Source: Isoetes taiwanensis
Lineage: Eukaryota; Streptophyta; Lycopodiopsida; Isoetales; Isoetaceae
NCBI GenBank assembly: GCA_021234155.1
Contig: JAJEKV010000002.1
Location: 4,227,795-4,291,794 of the forward strand
Reading direction: 5' to 3'
Length of the DNA: 64,000 nucleotides
The notes under the pieces were generated by a model. That model was not told the origin of the DNA and did no database searches. It saw nothing but the letters and a program-made list of their open reading frames with translations. Position numbers and translations under genes: made by a program. This document shows positions 44,069-57,109 of this stretch, piece after piece; position 1 is the first letter of the stretch, and each line of letters starts with the position of its first letter.

Positions 44069-45439
44069 TTTCTCATTTCTCATACCATTTCTTGAAATTA
44101 ACACCAAAGCCAATTTTTCTACTCATTTAGTTGCTTGAGACGCTATCTGCGACAATCCCCTAGAGATACCATGGGTGGTACTCTATTTCAGCGCTAGTAC
44201 AACTCATTTGCACATAGAAAAGAGCACTCTTTAGTATTTTTCAACACCAATTTGATTTATTTGCGAACTTAACCTCTACTCCATCCTATAAACATATCAT
44301 GGAGGAATTTAGCCGCAACTTGCAGTGCCATGTTGTCTAGTGACTTCTTGTGAAAGCTAATGGATTTTAAAAAACAACCATATGTCACATACCTAACATC
44401 CAAAAACTTTTGCAATATAGAGCCTAGAGAATGCCAGACTATAGGACTATGAGTGTTGCCACCCTAACCAATACCTTTCTTAATGTAACGCAGTCAACAA
44501 AGCAGGTTAACCTTCAATTCAACCTCTTCATCTTCAACCCTTATATGCACTTAGCTGAATTGGCTTTTATCGTCTAGAGAGATGTTTCTATCCTCTTAGA
44601 ATATGAACAATAGGTGTTCCTGCACCAACAAGACGTAGATTAGTTATTTTCAATTGAGGACATCACTAATTATGCTTCGGATGAAGAGGAACAAGCCAAA
44701 CAAGAGGCCCAAGACGTTGAGCAACACATGAACTGTAGTAGTTGGAAGACCAACCCAAGGCACCACCACTCTGACTCCAATTTTGGTTGGAGTGGAGGAA
44801 TACTTGTTAACCAATGATATGAAATAGTTACTAGTGTGAAATATCGAATAGATGAACTATTAGCACTACTCAAACAACAAGATGAAGAAGATGAGTTTAT
44901 AGATTAAACAGGAATTCTAGATGGAATAAACGGAGACCATGAGTTACAAAGGGATGAGCATGACAGATCTAGAAGCTTACTCCAGCATTAGGAGGAAGAA
45001 TCCAAGCCATTGAAGATGCTCAAGTTCCAAACATTGAATATACACTGCCACTAAGTCAACAGTCAATGCCACTTTAAAAGTCTACTGGAAGTAGAAATAC
45101 ATAGATACTTTATGCTATATAAGTTTTTGTATATGAAGAGTCGTCAAACATAGTAGCAGGCCTCTAATTTAGAATTTCACTTAACCAGAATTTTGTCGTC
45201 GTTTATGTAACCTAACTCGATTTTTAAAATATCAACCAGGAATGCTCACATCTATTAAAACTTACCGGTAAAATGCCTTTATACGTGAACTAATACATAA
45301 ATTATCATGTTTTTCTGACCGCGTTGTCATATTCACGGTTGCGGATGCACAGGTGGGTGATGCCATATTGGCGCCAGCCCTGATGTCAAGGGGACATCCT
45401 CAGACGCGGACCGACTCACACCGCGGTAAATGAGGCACG
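44069..45439. other. Stretch without a recognised gene
   Basis: AT-rich. A 67-codon frame at 44,670-44,873 (minus) has no motif. No repeats of note. Confidence 0.4.
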
Positions 45440-48400
45440 CAGTGTGAGCTTGTCGTGGTCGAGGTATTCGCCAACAGGGGTGCCGCAGATTGGTTCGGAG
45501 GTGATGCACATTTTCCCCACCGCTATCGGGCTGCACCCCGCAGCCCCAACCGTGAGGCCGCAAGCTGCCCCCCCCCGCTTCCCCTACCACGGCCCCCCCT
45601 CCTCCTGCCCTACTCCCCCCTCTCCTCACGCACTCCGTGCCCTCTCACCACATGTCAGCCCGCCTCCATCTACTTCTCACTCAAATTTCTCCTCGCCTCC
45701 CCGCCCTCCCCCTGACTCAGCCAGCAGATACCATCCCCCACGCACAATAGGAATTGTGCCTCCGGGTGGTCTCATGGAATTGTCGAGGCTTCCCTTGGCG
45801 TAAGGGGATCCCAACTCGTGGGCAGCCAATATGGATTTCATCTTTCTCATGGAGACATGGGAGCATGCCGGGCACATGCTACCCGATCCGCCAGTTACCA
45901 ACATTTCTGGCTCTTCACACTGTGACAGATGAGGGGTCATGGTGGAGTGGTTTGCTACTACCGGACAACCTTGGCACATCTGCTACCTCCCGTACATTGC
46001 ATGCATTACACAACCGGGTACTTGTGGGTTCGTGGTGCATAATACCAGCGGCAACCCCTTTTTTTCGTCCGTCATATTTCCCTCACGCAGAGCACCTTCT
46101 ATCGCAGCCACCCCGGGATGCGATAGGATGGACCCTTATGTCGATCTATATGATGACATACAGCAGCACCAAGCCAGTTTTGGGTAGGGTCGCCCTTCTT
46201 GGAGATTTCAATGCACCCGGACAGAGTAGAGCAGCCCATGCGACTTGACCCTCTCGCCGACGATGTCCTCGCAGTTTATGCCCCGGTATAACCCTCGCCA
46301 CGAGGATCGGATGACAGCCAGTCACCGCTTTGGCGCATGCTTGTTCTCGCTATGTGGTATTTTGACTTGATAATTTGCAATGGCTCTGGCCACAAAGGGT
46401 CTGATTCTCGCAAGTGCACATGCGCATGTGACAATCGTGGGGAGGGTCCAGCCGGGTGGACTATGTGCTTGTAGTTGCCCAAGATATGCATCTCATCGGG
46501 CCGCTTCCGGTGGGCACGCATAGCGGGATGAGGAGGTCAACTCGCATCACCTCCCACTTTATTTGACCTGGTTTGGCAAGCCGCCGTAACCCCCACTATG
46601 CCACCGCCCCTCGCTGAGACCGGATTATGAGCGTGCGAGGACTATGCCGAGGTGCTTATGGATGCCCTCCAAAGCACTTCAAGGACCTCCACACTAGAGC
46701 AAAGCATGCACTAGCCGAATTTCGCTATTACGGATGCAAATGGATGTGTGCTTTGGCATCTCGCGCCGCCGCCGTGGTCAAGAATATTCCCGCCAGAATC
46801 GATGGTTTGATGCGGAGTGTAAAGAAGAACGCAGCCATTGCCATCTCTCGATCCAGTGCCCGCTATGCAGCCACTTCACACGCATCGCGTCTATCCGGCG
46901 AGACAAAGGCGCTGTATCTTGCCGCATCGGGAGATGTCTTACGGGCGGACACTCATCCTCAACCTTTGGCGCAGAAAGTGCTTCAAGGCCAGCCCAAATA
47001 CCTGTGGGGACATCACACCCGGGCAAAGGGGAATGCGAGATTTGCAAAGCAACTCTATGACCCGGCCAGGATGCGTGACTTCATACCCCCACGTGGGATG
47101 GCCCCCATTGGTTCTCGTGGAGGAGGATGTTGAGGGAGGGCCCCGCGAACGGGCCGGCTAATGGGAAGGCAATTGACCCTCGATGGTATGCGTGCCGAAG
47201 TTTCAAATGGGCAGGGTACCGCTTATGCCGGCCCTCACTACCCCGCTCAACAGCATTGCAGAAGGTCTCCCCGACAATGGACCACAAGCTGTGGTTGTTC
47301 CCATTCACAAGGCGGGGCGACTTACACCGTCCGCCATTACCGGACGATCATGGTCGTTCAAGATTTGCAAAACCGTTGGCTAGCATTCTCGAAAGCAAAG
47401 CAGCTTGACATCGCCGGGCAAGAGGTCGCAGATGTGCGCCCTCACACAATGCAGTGCTTTAGACCCCGCCGGCACTCAACGATTGGACTATATCTTTACA
47501 AAGGCGGGCACCGATTGAAGAAATTTCGAATCATCGGCAGGACTTGTATTGCTGCTTTGTGGACTTCGCTAAGGTTTTGATACGGTCCCCTCGAAAAGCC
47601 GTGGGCTAGATACGCCAACTGGGCTCCCCGCCAGTTCGTGCGTAATGCCATATACATGTTGTATGAGAGTTGTTTTGGCAGGATGCGTACCGACGGGCCA
47701 AGCATTCACCAAGAGTATCGGTCCGCGTGGTTGCCCCTCTGCCAACACTTTTTGGCCTCTACATTGATCGCTTAGGAGCCCTGCCATCGAAAGCATGGGG
47801 ATGGCATACAGCTCTTGCACCTGTGTCATCCGCCACCATCTATGCGACGATGTTGGCTCCACGCCGCCCACACCCCTGCTATGCGCCTCACTTGATGCCC
47901 TAGACACATTTTTATTGTCGCTACGTGATTACGCGCTGAATCGCCAAGACCGTGGTGGTTCTCATATCCTTCACGCCACCCCATGCCTCCCCCGTGACTC
48001 ACATATCGGGCAGCCGTGGACGCCACGCCCACATACAAGTACCTAGGGTGGAGTTCCCTCCTCGCCTCGGGCTGAGGCGCTCTATCCGCTATGGGTGACA
48101 AATGGCTGGAAAGCTTTTTATGCCATAACAACAACCACCAGAGCTCTCTATGATTCGCCATCAATCACATCCGCTCGCACCGGTCGAAAGCCTGTCCCTT
48201 TCAGACGGGTCGAGGTTTGGGGCCCGTCGCCTCTATGGCGCACCGGAATGACTTGGAGCAAAAGTGTAAGGCATTTTTTGGCACGGCACTTGGGTGAAAC
48301 CTTCAGCCCCCCATCGCATTCTCGCCAAGCAGAAACCGGATTCTTACGCCAACCGCAGCCCTCTGATGCATTACATCGCTTCATTTTCGCAAAGTAGTTA

Positions 48401-49243
48401 CTATGGGGGATGCTCTGCTCCCGCGACCGGGCTTACACCGTGGCAATGGGTCCGCAGCGCTTAGGACCCGTTGGAGGGTAAGAGACATCTGGTTCGCCAG
48501 ATGGAATGTGCAGAGCACGATGCGCAGTAGTGGACACAAATGGCCGATCGCGGATAAGCCTTGGGGAGTACTCTAGACGCTTTGTTTCCTTTGGCAAGCT
48601 CGGGGACCCGGTTAGAGCAGGTCAAAACGCCCATTACAAGGAGCACATCAACCCCAGTGTTAGCCGGGCCCACAAATTTACTCAAGTTTCCGCCGCCTCG
48701 AAAAGTGCGCACTCATTGCCTCCATTCGCATTGTGCCCACCATCTTCGTGATCGAGACGGGCAGTGGATTGGGAGCCCCGCCAGACAGGCTTCACAAGGC
48801 CGCAAGTGGGTGCCATTGAGGATGAGTCTCACACTTTCCGAAGTTGCCTGGCCGTTCACCACATCCCGCCGACACGCCCCTTAGTACGGGCCGGACTTGC
48901 CCTTACATTTGCCGGGATGAACACACCGCAAGACGCGTGCCCGGGTCATACATTCGTGAGGTGCCGGACTGCGCGAGGTCACTTTTGCCTCGCCGGGCGG
49001 CTCGTTGATTGGGCACTCACGGGCGGTGCATGATCAGATATATTTGGGTGTTTCTCAGATTGTATATGTTAGCACAGCTTTGTCATCAGCCGATTGTCGC
49101 CACGGTTTTTCCTTCGAAACCCCTCGGGATGGGGTTTTTAATCCGGCAAGAATCCGCTTGTCGCTGCTTTTTGTATTGGGTCCCATAGACCGATTGGTCT
49201 CCGTGGACGATAAAAGTACCTTCCTTCCTTCCTTCCTTCCTTC
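45440..49243 (+). mobile_element. LINE D, GC-rich, heavily frameshifted, hairpin 3' end
   Basis: A proline-rich stretch (45,450-45,740) precedes an APE endonuclease (CLRVVSWNCRGF at about 45,754; LLGDFNAPGQSR near 46,200; FDLIICNGSGHKGSDSRKC-like near 46,365). The RT follows: QCFRPRRHSTI (47,450), DLYCCFVDFAK (47,544), FGLYIDRLGALPSKAWGW (47,750), LLCASLDALDTFLLSL (47,875). A single missing base converts the YADD box near 47,845 to Y-A-frameshift-D-V. The C-terminal zf-RVT part (IEDESHTFRSC near 48,820) runs to about 49,030. The 3' UTR ends in an AGACC/GGTCT hairpin and (TTCC)n at 49,218-49,243. The whole block is much richer in GC than its surroundings. Confidence 0.8.
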
Positions 49244-52200
49244 AACATTTTTTTCCTTCAAATTGAGCAGCTTATAAACTTTCCCTCTTAAAAATGCCTC
49301 TATAATCTATAGTATCAACTCTTTTAATTTGGGATTTTCAGGTATGGAAAAAAACTTTTTGGAATTGTTTTTACTTTGTTTTCCTAAGGTTTTGAAGAGT
49401 CTGGACGCCAAAAAAAAATTCCGATTGCCAAAAATCGAAGAAACTTTTTGTTCTACGATTTTGGGCTCCCTATCTTTGCGATGTGCTGGAAGATGCACTG
49501 GCGAGGGGAATCCATGCCACGGTTTCTTAAGGCATGCATGATCAGTTCATCAAATTCGGTTGGAGGCATGAAAGCATTTAGGGTTTACATTTTCTTTAAA
49601 GTTTTCCAAATTATTCTGGGTTTTTAGAATTTGGTATTTTCGATCTGATTCTTCCTCTAGCTCTCCATCGGATTGCAAGCTGTCGATAAGGTTGCATGCT
49701 ATTATGGCAGGTAAAGGAGAGTTACTTATCGCTTTCAATTGAAGGTATCCTCATAAGTCCCATTCGTTTGCTCATGGAGCCATATTCTTTATTAGAGATT
49801 ACAATCTGGAACAGAATAAGTACTTTTGTCTACTAATTGCTTTTATGTTGTCCTATTATCCTTTTGTCTTTCATCTATCTAGACTAAGTTCCGAAAGCCT
49901 CAGTTATTAGTGTCATTTTCTATTGTCCGCCCTAATTTTGTCGTGTAGAAATGCTTTTCTAGGCTCTGCTTATCCGATTCGTGGATTTCTTGCTTCTTCT
50001 ATTTTGGCCTTCGGGAGCTTTTGACTGATCCTTAATCACACCTGTTTTTGAATCAGGTCGAACCTTGCCTTCTTCCAGATATGATCTTTTTCGCCTTTAA
50101 GAAGGCCACAGGAGCAGGGAAACAAGCATGGGATAGTGCAATATGATAAATCGTTGAGGGCAGTTGCATGCATGGGTTAGGATAGCCGTGATTCAGAAAT
50201 GGAGGTATGGTGTATTTAATTGCCTGTATATGCTTGCTGGATGTCTCTTATATTACATTTCTTGCAGATAGGTGATGCTTAGGAGAGTGGTTGTTTCTGG
50301 GCACATGGTATCGATTGTAAGTAACACAACACATCATGTTTAGAATGATGAGGCAAGAATAGTATATTTTACTCTGTAATATTTGGGTTGGTGTATGAGT
50401 TTGGACATATAAAATTAGCTTTCTCTTATTGTTGCTTCTGGTTATAGCAAATGTTTTCTTATCATTCTGGCTCTACACAGTTTCTCTTATTTAAATTTCA
50501 GATCTCATCATCCCATCTTTACCAAGAGGTTTAATATTTTTTCAAGAGGTCCACTGTGTAAAGAATTATAAGGTGCACTATGAAATCCTTCCCAGCTTAT
50601 AATGGTTTATCTAGGGCTTCACGTAATGTAGCAATATCTTTGCACAAACGTCCTTGGCCAAGCTGTTGTCTTATGCATAATAACCTGAACATAAGGCAGA
50701 TGATGTTGAGCATAAGGTAGATGATGTTTTTATTTGTCAATCTCTGATGGCAACAATGACATATTGCCAAGCCATGTATTATTTCTTTTCTATTTTCTTT
50801 TTAATATGCTACTACTGCCACTGGATAATCTTTATGTTTGCTCTTGCTGCATCTAGGAGCAATTAAGTTGAAGGGGAATATGGTTGCATTTTATTGATGC
50901 AATGGTTGGATGGGATCCAGGATGTGGCCAACAAATTTGACATCCCAAGGATTGCCTCCTTTCTGCTCCAACTTATATTGCAAAGCTACGTTCCCCTTGA
51001 TGCACATGGTAAATAATAACTGCAAATCTGCTTCTCTTCTAGCTATTTTAGATTGCTGTTATTTCTACGTTTTGTGCTCTGTTTGAAACTAGCCACATGG
51101 CTCTGATTACAGAATTCAAATTCTTGATGCATCTGCCTCACTGACGATGAAAGGGCAGAAAGTTAATAACAGCTTTCTTTGGCTTTAGTACAAACTCTGT
51201 GCAGGCAACAAATGAACTTTTCTCCAAATGGGGTTTGTTAGTTTGTTGTGAAGTGTTTGGAACTCTGTCAAATGCCTAGAGCTTTTGGTTATACATTTGA
51301 ATGCTAAAAATGCTTTGTATTGGACATCTCATTATGGAGTACAAAACATTAGCAGATTGCAGATTGCGCTCATTTGAACTACAGATTATTCAACTATACG
51401 GAATTTGTTGAAACTCGGTTTACAGTGGTACTATTTTGATTTATTATGTCTTCCCAGGTGGCATGCCTATATCGCATGATCAGAACAGTTGCAAAAGGAA
51501 GTAAACTGATGATGGTATGCTACAACTGCATCTATATAGGCATTTAAGATTTCCACAATCTGTAGTTATAAACTTGCAAGTACACTATGTTTTTAGTTTG
51601 TTTTGGCTAAAAGATTGTCGAAATTGTATATTTTGTTCAGCAATGAGTTTTTGTACTTCATGGAGGGAGGGTCCTCACAATGATGCTTAGTGATATTTGA
51701 CGCTTTATCAAACTTCAGGTGAGACCAGTGATCTGATCCGAACCTTGCGTTTCATGCATGTCAGCCATGAATTTTACATTTAAGATTCACATTCTAGAGG
51801 AGGTAGACATTTGCTTATGTGGCAAATTAGCTGATAGTAAATAATGCATGGCTAGCTCTCATTTCTTCAACAACAGCCTCTGTTCACATTCTAGCAGAGG
51901 TGGACAGTTGCTTATGTGGTATATTAGCTGAACTTGAGCTCTCATATTCTTTAACCACCATGTCGGTGGCATTTCTAGAAGAGGTAGACATTAGTTTATA
52001 TTGCAAGTTGGCTGAACTTAGGTTGAATTTACAGGTAGTTGTGAAGTTTCATTCAACAACCACGTTGGTGGCATCGTAAAGGAGGTATTAAATTTTATAA
52101 TGGGCTTATTTAAAAGATGGACTGACATCTATATTCCAGTGCAAGACTAAGGATTTCTACCCAGAATTTGGACTACAGAAATGGATGTTACAAGCAAGAG

Positions 52201-53437
52201 TTTTTCTTTTTTTAATTAACAGTTCTTATTGCTGTGTTGTGTTGCAACTTTTTTTCTACACAGTATGAAGCATCTCTATGTTCTTTGTGAATCATACACA
52301 TATGAAATATATAAGTGTTTCTATGTTCTCATGTGCTTAGTAGATGCAGTTTATATTACATCTGATATGTACATCTTATTTGTCTTATTTTATAGTCATT
52401 GGATATAGTATCTATCACTCATATATAATGCAGTTACATTTTTTTCATTTCATATTTTGTTTGATCTAATTTCGTTGCAAATGATTTTCATGCCGACACG
52501 TGTGTGCAAACAATATTATAACCTAATGTGCATTTATGGCGGCTACGGCGGCTATGGTGGCCTTTTCCCTGTTTCGTAGCTCTGCCGCTCCCATTCCTCT
52601 CTCGCCGCTTTGGTGGCCGCATTAGCAGCACTTGGTATGATTTTGGAATGTAGGTATTGGCATTCCAATCCAGCCGCATTGCTCCAGCGAGCTACCCAAA
52701 TAGGCGCCACTGCAGGAAACTGGAAAGGCAGAGCTTGGGATTAACGCCCAGATAGCGGAGGCTCTACAGGTTAGGATCTTCCATCGGAGACAAACAAAAG
52801 AAGGATGAATCTGTGGAGAAAATGGCCTCTGTGTGTGGACATTCTGTGCCCAAGCCCAAGCCCAAGCCTTGCTTTCTCAAGCTTCTTCCCTGACTCTTAA
52901 ACCTGCCCTGCAGTAAGCCCGTCACCTGGTCGCTACCTGGCCTGCCCTAATCAGCTACTTTTGAAGGACTGTGAAAGAGAACTTTCGACTTTAAAGCACG
53001 AATGGCTATTCCATGTGGAGCTGCTAGGTTTCAAATTTGGCCAGAGCGCGAAGAAAAACTAGTTAACCATAGTTCTCTCCAGTCTTGCAACCTGGACCTG
53101 CCAAAACCAACACAAAGTGCTATTTTCCAAATCGGAAGCCCTAATTTCTGTCGGCATCTTCAGCTGGTTGGTATGTGTATCTATCTGCTGTAGCCTTTTT
53201 CTTCTACAAAGCTCTACTCTGCTCTGTTAATCTATGTCTTCTGTATTTAACGATTATATGATGTTAGGGATGTTTCCTGGCATGCTGTCTTTGATACCTG
53301 GTATTCTTCCAGAGGCCACAGGAGGAGCAGTTTTACCTGGAATTGGAGCATCTTTGGGAGAGGTTTGCAGGGATTAACTTAATGGTAGATGCATAAGGGG
53401 AGATTGCAAATACAACCATCCTCCTCAGAACCGATTG
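49244..53437. other. Long stretch without a recognised gene
   Basis: AT-rich, with many T-rich tracts like plant introns. Three diverged repeats lie at 51,790-52,040. Near 53,268-53,360 a short frame reads GMFPGMLSLIPGILPEATGG, which I do not recognise. A GGCGGCTA-type stretch occurs at 52,540-52,630. No gene is supported. Confidence 0.4.
51790..52040. repeat. Three diverged repeats of about 95 bp
   Basis: Each copy contains TTCTAGNRGAGGTRGACA, then TGGCTTATGT-like sequence and TTAGCTGA. Copies start near 51,790, 51,888 and 51,973. Confidence 0.7.
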
Positions 53438-53981
53438 ATGGCAGCACTCGCAGCAGGAAGCACAATGGGGGGTCTCAGTCAGATGACGTTAGCACCTTCT
53501 GCAGCACCTTTTGCACCATCAGGAAAAGATGTCTTCTTGGTTTAAATTCGGCAAAAATGGATAAGATGCAGAAAGTGCTGGCATTTATGCCAGTCAAGGC
53601 CGGGATGATTTTAGCAGAGATGATGTTGCCCTGGTAAAAATCTTGTGTAGCATTTGATTAGATAAATTGTCTTTTAAGATATACTTAAAGGCTAAGTAAC
53701 TCTGTTTTTGGGATTTTAATGCAGTATTTCGACTACACGGGAATGCTTGCAGTAGAAGGGAATTATGATTCAATGGAGGAGTTGCTAAAAACAGGCATAC
53801 ATCCAGTAGATGTATTGATAATGTTAGCAGCCCAGAAGGGGATAGGCCAAAGATAGAGGAGCTGCTTAGAGCTGGAGCATTATGCACAGTTAAAGATACA
53901 CAAGGACGTACTCCTCTTGGTAGAGCATCAGATGATGAGATTCGGGGGCTCATCCGAAAAGGCTCCAAGGTTGCTGTTTGA
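53438..53981 (+). pseudogene. LTD/GDC1-like (LHCP translocation defect) pseudogene
   Basis: LTD is a plastid stroma protein with an ankyrin-like C-terminus that passes light-harvesting proteins from the envelope to the SRP route. ATG 53,438 opens an Ala/Ser/Met-rich transit-peptide-like start (MAALAAGSTMGGLSQMTLAP). In another frame SWFKFGKNG is followed by a TAA, then DAESAGIYASQGRDDFSRDD. The donor is at 53,634; intron 53,634-53,724 is 91 nt. Exon 2 gives YFDYTGMLAVEGNYDSMEEL, then GIHPVDVLIML. A one-base deletion follows, and the frame continues with PEGDRPKIEELLRAGAL and DDEIRGLIRKG to TGA 53,979. Two frame shifts plus one stop argue for a pseudogene. The intron is kept. Confidence 0.82.
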
Positions 53982-55143
53982 TCCATCCTTTCTTTTTCTC
54001 CAGAAAACAAGCTTCTAAGATTTTAACTAGCGTTTAAGGTCTAAAACTATAAGTTCGAAAAATGTTATTGGGTAATATTGGGTAATTGACCTAGAAAACA
54101 AGCTTCTAACATTTTGTCTCTGGTTCAAGATCTAAAACCATAAGTTCCAAAGATGTTATTTATTGAGTCATTGACTTTCTGCATCTAATCCATTTTTACC
54201 AGCACTATGTTGTGAACCAACATTCTGGATACCCTGCAAACGTGCAAACGTTATGATTGAACTGCTAAAATGGAAATTGTTTAACATACCAAAATGAAGC
54301 AATGGAAAGGAAATCCATCGAAAGACGAAGACCCATCTCATGGCAAAGACAGCTGCAGCAGAAAGATACCGATTCTTCAAAATTTGAGGGATTTAAGCTA
54401 TTGATATCTGTTTGACACAATAAACCTGCCCAAATGCTGTGTCCTTGGTTCTACCTAACTCTTCCAAACTTGAAGGTCCCATTTGATCATCACCAGTAGA
54501 CTAAGAATGTCAATGGTAAAATCCAATGCATGAAATTTATCGACAAACTAAAGTGATGTGCTAAACATCAATGCACTTAGTTGTCAACAAATCATGATGT
54601 TGGTCTTGGCATTGCATTTTGCTCATAAGTTCAAATAACAAGTCGTCAAGGCACTAGGAATGACATCAATGCCATATTTTATTGTTTTGGGTGTTAATGT
54701 AAATTCTACAACTTCTCGCATCAGCATAGGCCAAATTTGATCTACCACATTTGAAACATTTCCATACATTGAGCATAGCAAATAATCGTGTTGGACAATA
54801 TTGCATGACGGACCATCTCCATGATGCATATCATAAATTTGTTCTTACCATATGGAAAGCTATTGGGTTAATGGGTTCATGTTTTATTCATATGCATTTT
54901 GAATAACCATTTTGCATAGATATATTGGCAACTACAGAGGTTAGGATTCCCCATGCTCAAACACAGTTCAATTTTTGTATGTTCGGAACTTAGATTCTTT
55001 TGATTTAATGTAAAACATCTTTCGTAACGAGTCGTATGATCAATATTCTTCTATCGTGCGGGCACTGAACACAAGGCAACAAAATGCAAGTTCAAATTCT
55101 GCATGTTCTAGCATGTATAGACGAGTTGGGGAAGAGAAACGTT
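53982..55143. other. Stretch without a recognised gene
   Basis: Contains two copies of an AAAACAAGCTTCTAA...TCTAAAACYATAAGTTC sequence (54,003-54,060 and 54,095-54,150), about 92 bp apart. Nothing else is supported. Confidence 0.45.
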
Positions 55144-55165
55144 CGCGGCGGCCTTGGCCGCCGCG
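55144..55165. repeat. Perfect GC-rich palindrome
   Basis: CGCGGCGGCC-TT-GGCCGCCGCG forms a 10-bp perfect stem with a two-base loop in an AT-rich setting, 8-12 bp before a Helitron-like 5' start. Confidence 0.9.
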
Positions 55166-55173
55166 ATAAGTTT

Positions 55174-56397
55174 CTTGTATATATAATAATAAAGACGTTT
55201 TGTGATCTTGCGCGTTGAATTTTTTTAGGGTTTTTTTAGTCGTTGATTATCTGCACGTTAGAAGAGAAACCGTTTTTTTCCCCTGGCGATGTCTCCTCGA
55301 GCAATGATCGGGCAATGATGATCTTCTTCCTCTTGCCACGAACGATCAAGCAGCTTCATCCTTGATCCTTATACTGCACTGTTCATTTCTTATATTAGTC
55401 GGACTTGCACTTTGAATGAAGGCTATCTAAATCGACCTGGCTAGGACCAGTTGCAATAGTCGATTTGCACTTAGTCGGATTTGCACCCGCCTGGCTAGGT
55501 TTCAGATTTGCAATACATGGACAAACGCAGTAGAATGGAATGCTCCATGGTCAGATATGTCTTCTGAATGGACAGACCGCGGAATGGACTACAAAATCGT
55601 CCAGAATTAGGTAAGAGATCTATGGAACTTTGATATTTCGGTGATACACATAAGTGGTTCTAACTTCTACTAGGAATATTTGTGCTTTTTCAGCCAAACG
55701 AAAACGGGCTCCATGGCCTTTTTGTCAGAATATTGCCAGAGGTAAGATATCACAGTGCATTACTCCTTGATAGATTGTAACCTAGGCAGCCCTTTTGTCA
55801 AACTGTTTAACTGAAAAACAAACGCAGATTGTAGTATCTCCTTTGGAAGACTCTATAAGCTTTGGAAGACATAGCTAGGTAGACAAACTGCTGGATTTGA
55901 TGTCATGTTCATTCGTTTTAATCTTCCCCTTTCTGTTTCCGACTCTACAATCTGGTCTGGTATTTTGTGGCAGTGAAACCATGAAAGAGAGGCAGTAAGA
56001 ATTTGAAACGAATTAAAGTCTGCAGAATCTACGAACTTGCTAGGAGAATCTTCTGCTGCCATTACTATTATTCTTTCCTTTCAATCATGTTGCAGGCAAG
56101 TTCCTGCAATGGGTCTGGCTTTTTAGGCGTCTTATTTATTCTATGATTTAATTCAATAAAACTCAACAGACATCTTTTGTGAAGTATCTTATAGCAGTTC
56201 GTAATTGTAATGCATTATGAGAAGATTATTGAAAACTTTCAAATTTCCATTTACTTCTATTTCTGATGTAGGTTTCACCCATTATATTCTTTACTACAAA
56301 TGCTGAGCTTGCTTGGTAGATGCATGCATCCCTTTCTAGCTGTCATTGCACATGCTTCAGCTTGTTTCACAGGCTTATATCATCAGTTTATTTACAG
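55174..56397. other. Stretch without a recognised gene
   Basis: Contains only short frames. Upstream exons of the gene at 56,398 may lie here, but no clear splice-bounded frame was found. Confidence 0.4.
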
Positions 56398-57109
56398 AGG
56401 TTACAAGTTGAGTGGCAGATTGAGGCTAAAGGCAAAGAGTTAAAGGAGCTTGAAATGATACAAAATATAAAAAACAAGTATGCTGTTCATTGCCAAATTA
56501 GCATGCTTGATGCATATCATGTCTGAAGTAGCAATATAAGATACTTTATGGTGCAGGTACCAGCAAGAGACTACTTCCTAGAATCTTTGAAAGGAATATC
56601 GGTGAAAGAAATTTCAAATGGATACATGGAATTGCAGCTAAAGACTTTTCTACCAAGCTGCTTTAGCCAACCTATTGGAGAAGCTTCTAATACTGAGTTC
56701 ATTACACATCAGATACAGCTCAAAATTGACAATAAATCACGATCTCTTCAACAAGTTAAGGTAAGCAGCTTGCCATGCAAAATTTTGTGCACTACTATCT
56801 TACAAAATGCTACGTTCTACTTCATCCTTTGAACATCCCATTTGTGATTCTTTATATTTTGCAGCTTGTGCCTGAAGACATAGACATAAAGGATATTTTG
56901 CAGGCTATTAGAGATAACAGGTGGTTATTATTATATAAAGGATTCTCTTTTGAAATTTGTTGCCTGATGAGTATGTTGAACGTTCTGTTGCTTGCAGTGC
57001 AACTGGGACTCAAAGTTTGCTCGAGGCAATTGACTTTTTAATTACCCAGATTTGGCAGCGTATTATTAGCTCCTACACGAGGGTCAGGAGTTCTTTAAAC
57101 AGAATTTAA
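56398..57109 (+). CDS. Four 3' exons, possibly kinetochore KNL1-like (RWD)
   Basis: Exon a (56,398-56,477) encodes a coiled-coil stretch (LQVEWQIEAKGKELKELEMI). Exon b (56,557-56,760) gives SLKGISVKEISNGYMELQLK and THQIQLKIDNKSRSLQQVK. Exon c (56,865-56,920) gives LVPEDIDIKDILQAIRDN. Exon d (56,998-57,109) gives SATGTQSLLEAIDFLITQIW and ends in TAA. Junctions b-c and c-d keep phase and have GT..AG ends. A coiled coil followed by an RWD-like beta/alpha region with a terminal helix recalls the C-terminus of plant KNL1/Spc7, which binds other kinetochore proteins. That identification is tentative. Junction a-b is out of phase with the visible acceptors, so this may be a damaged copy. Confidence 0.4.

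Noticed and set aside
45440-49030. GC-rich block with many overlapping frames, suggestive of bacterial DNA
   Set aside because: Endonuclease and reverse transcriptase motifs identify it as a LINE; the overlapping frames come from GC richness and frameshifts.
53268-53360. Signal recognition particle SRP54-like M-domain piece (Met/Gly/Pro-rich frame)
   Set aside because: Only a short stretch of low complexity; no G-domain or further M-domain helices nearby.
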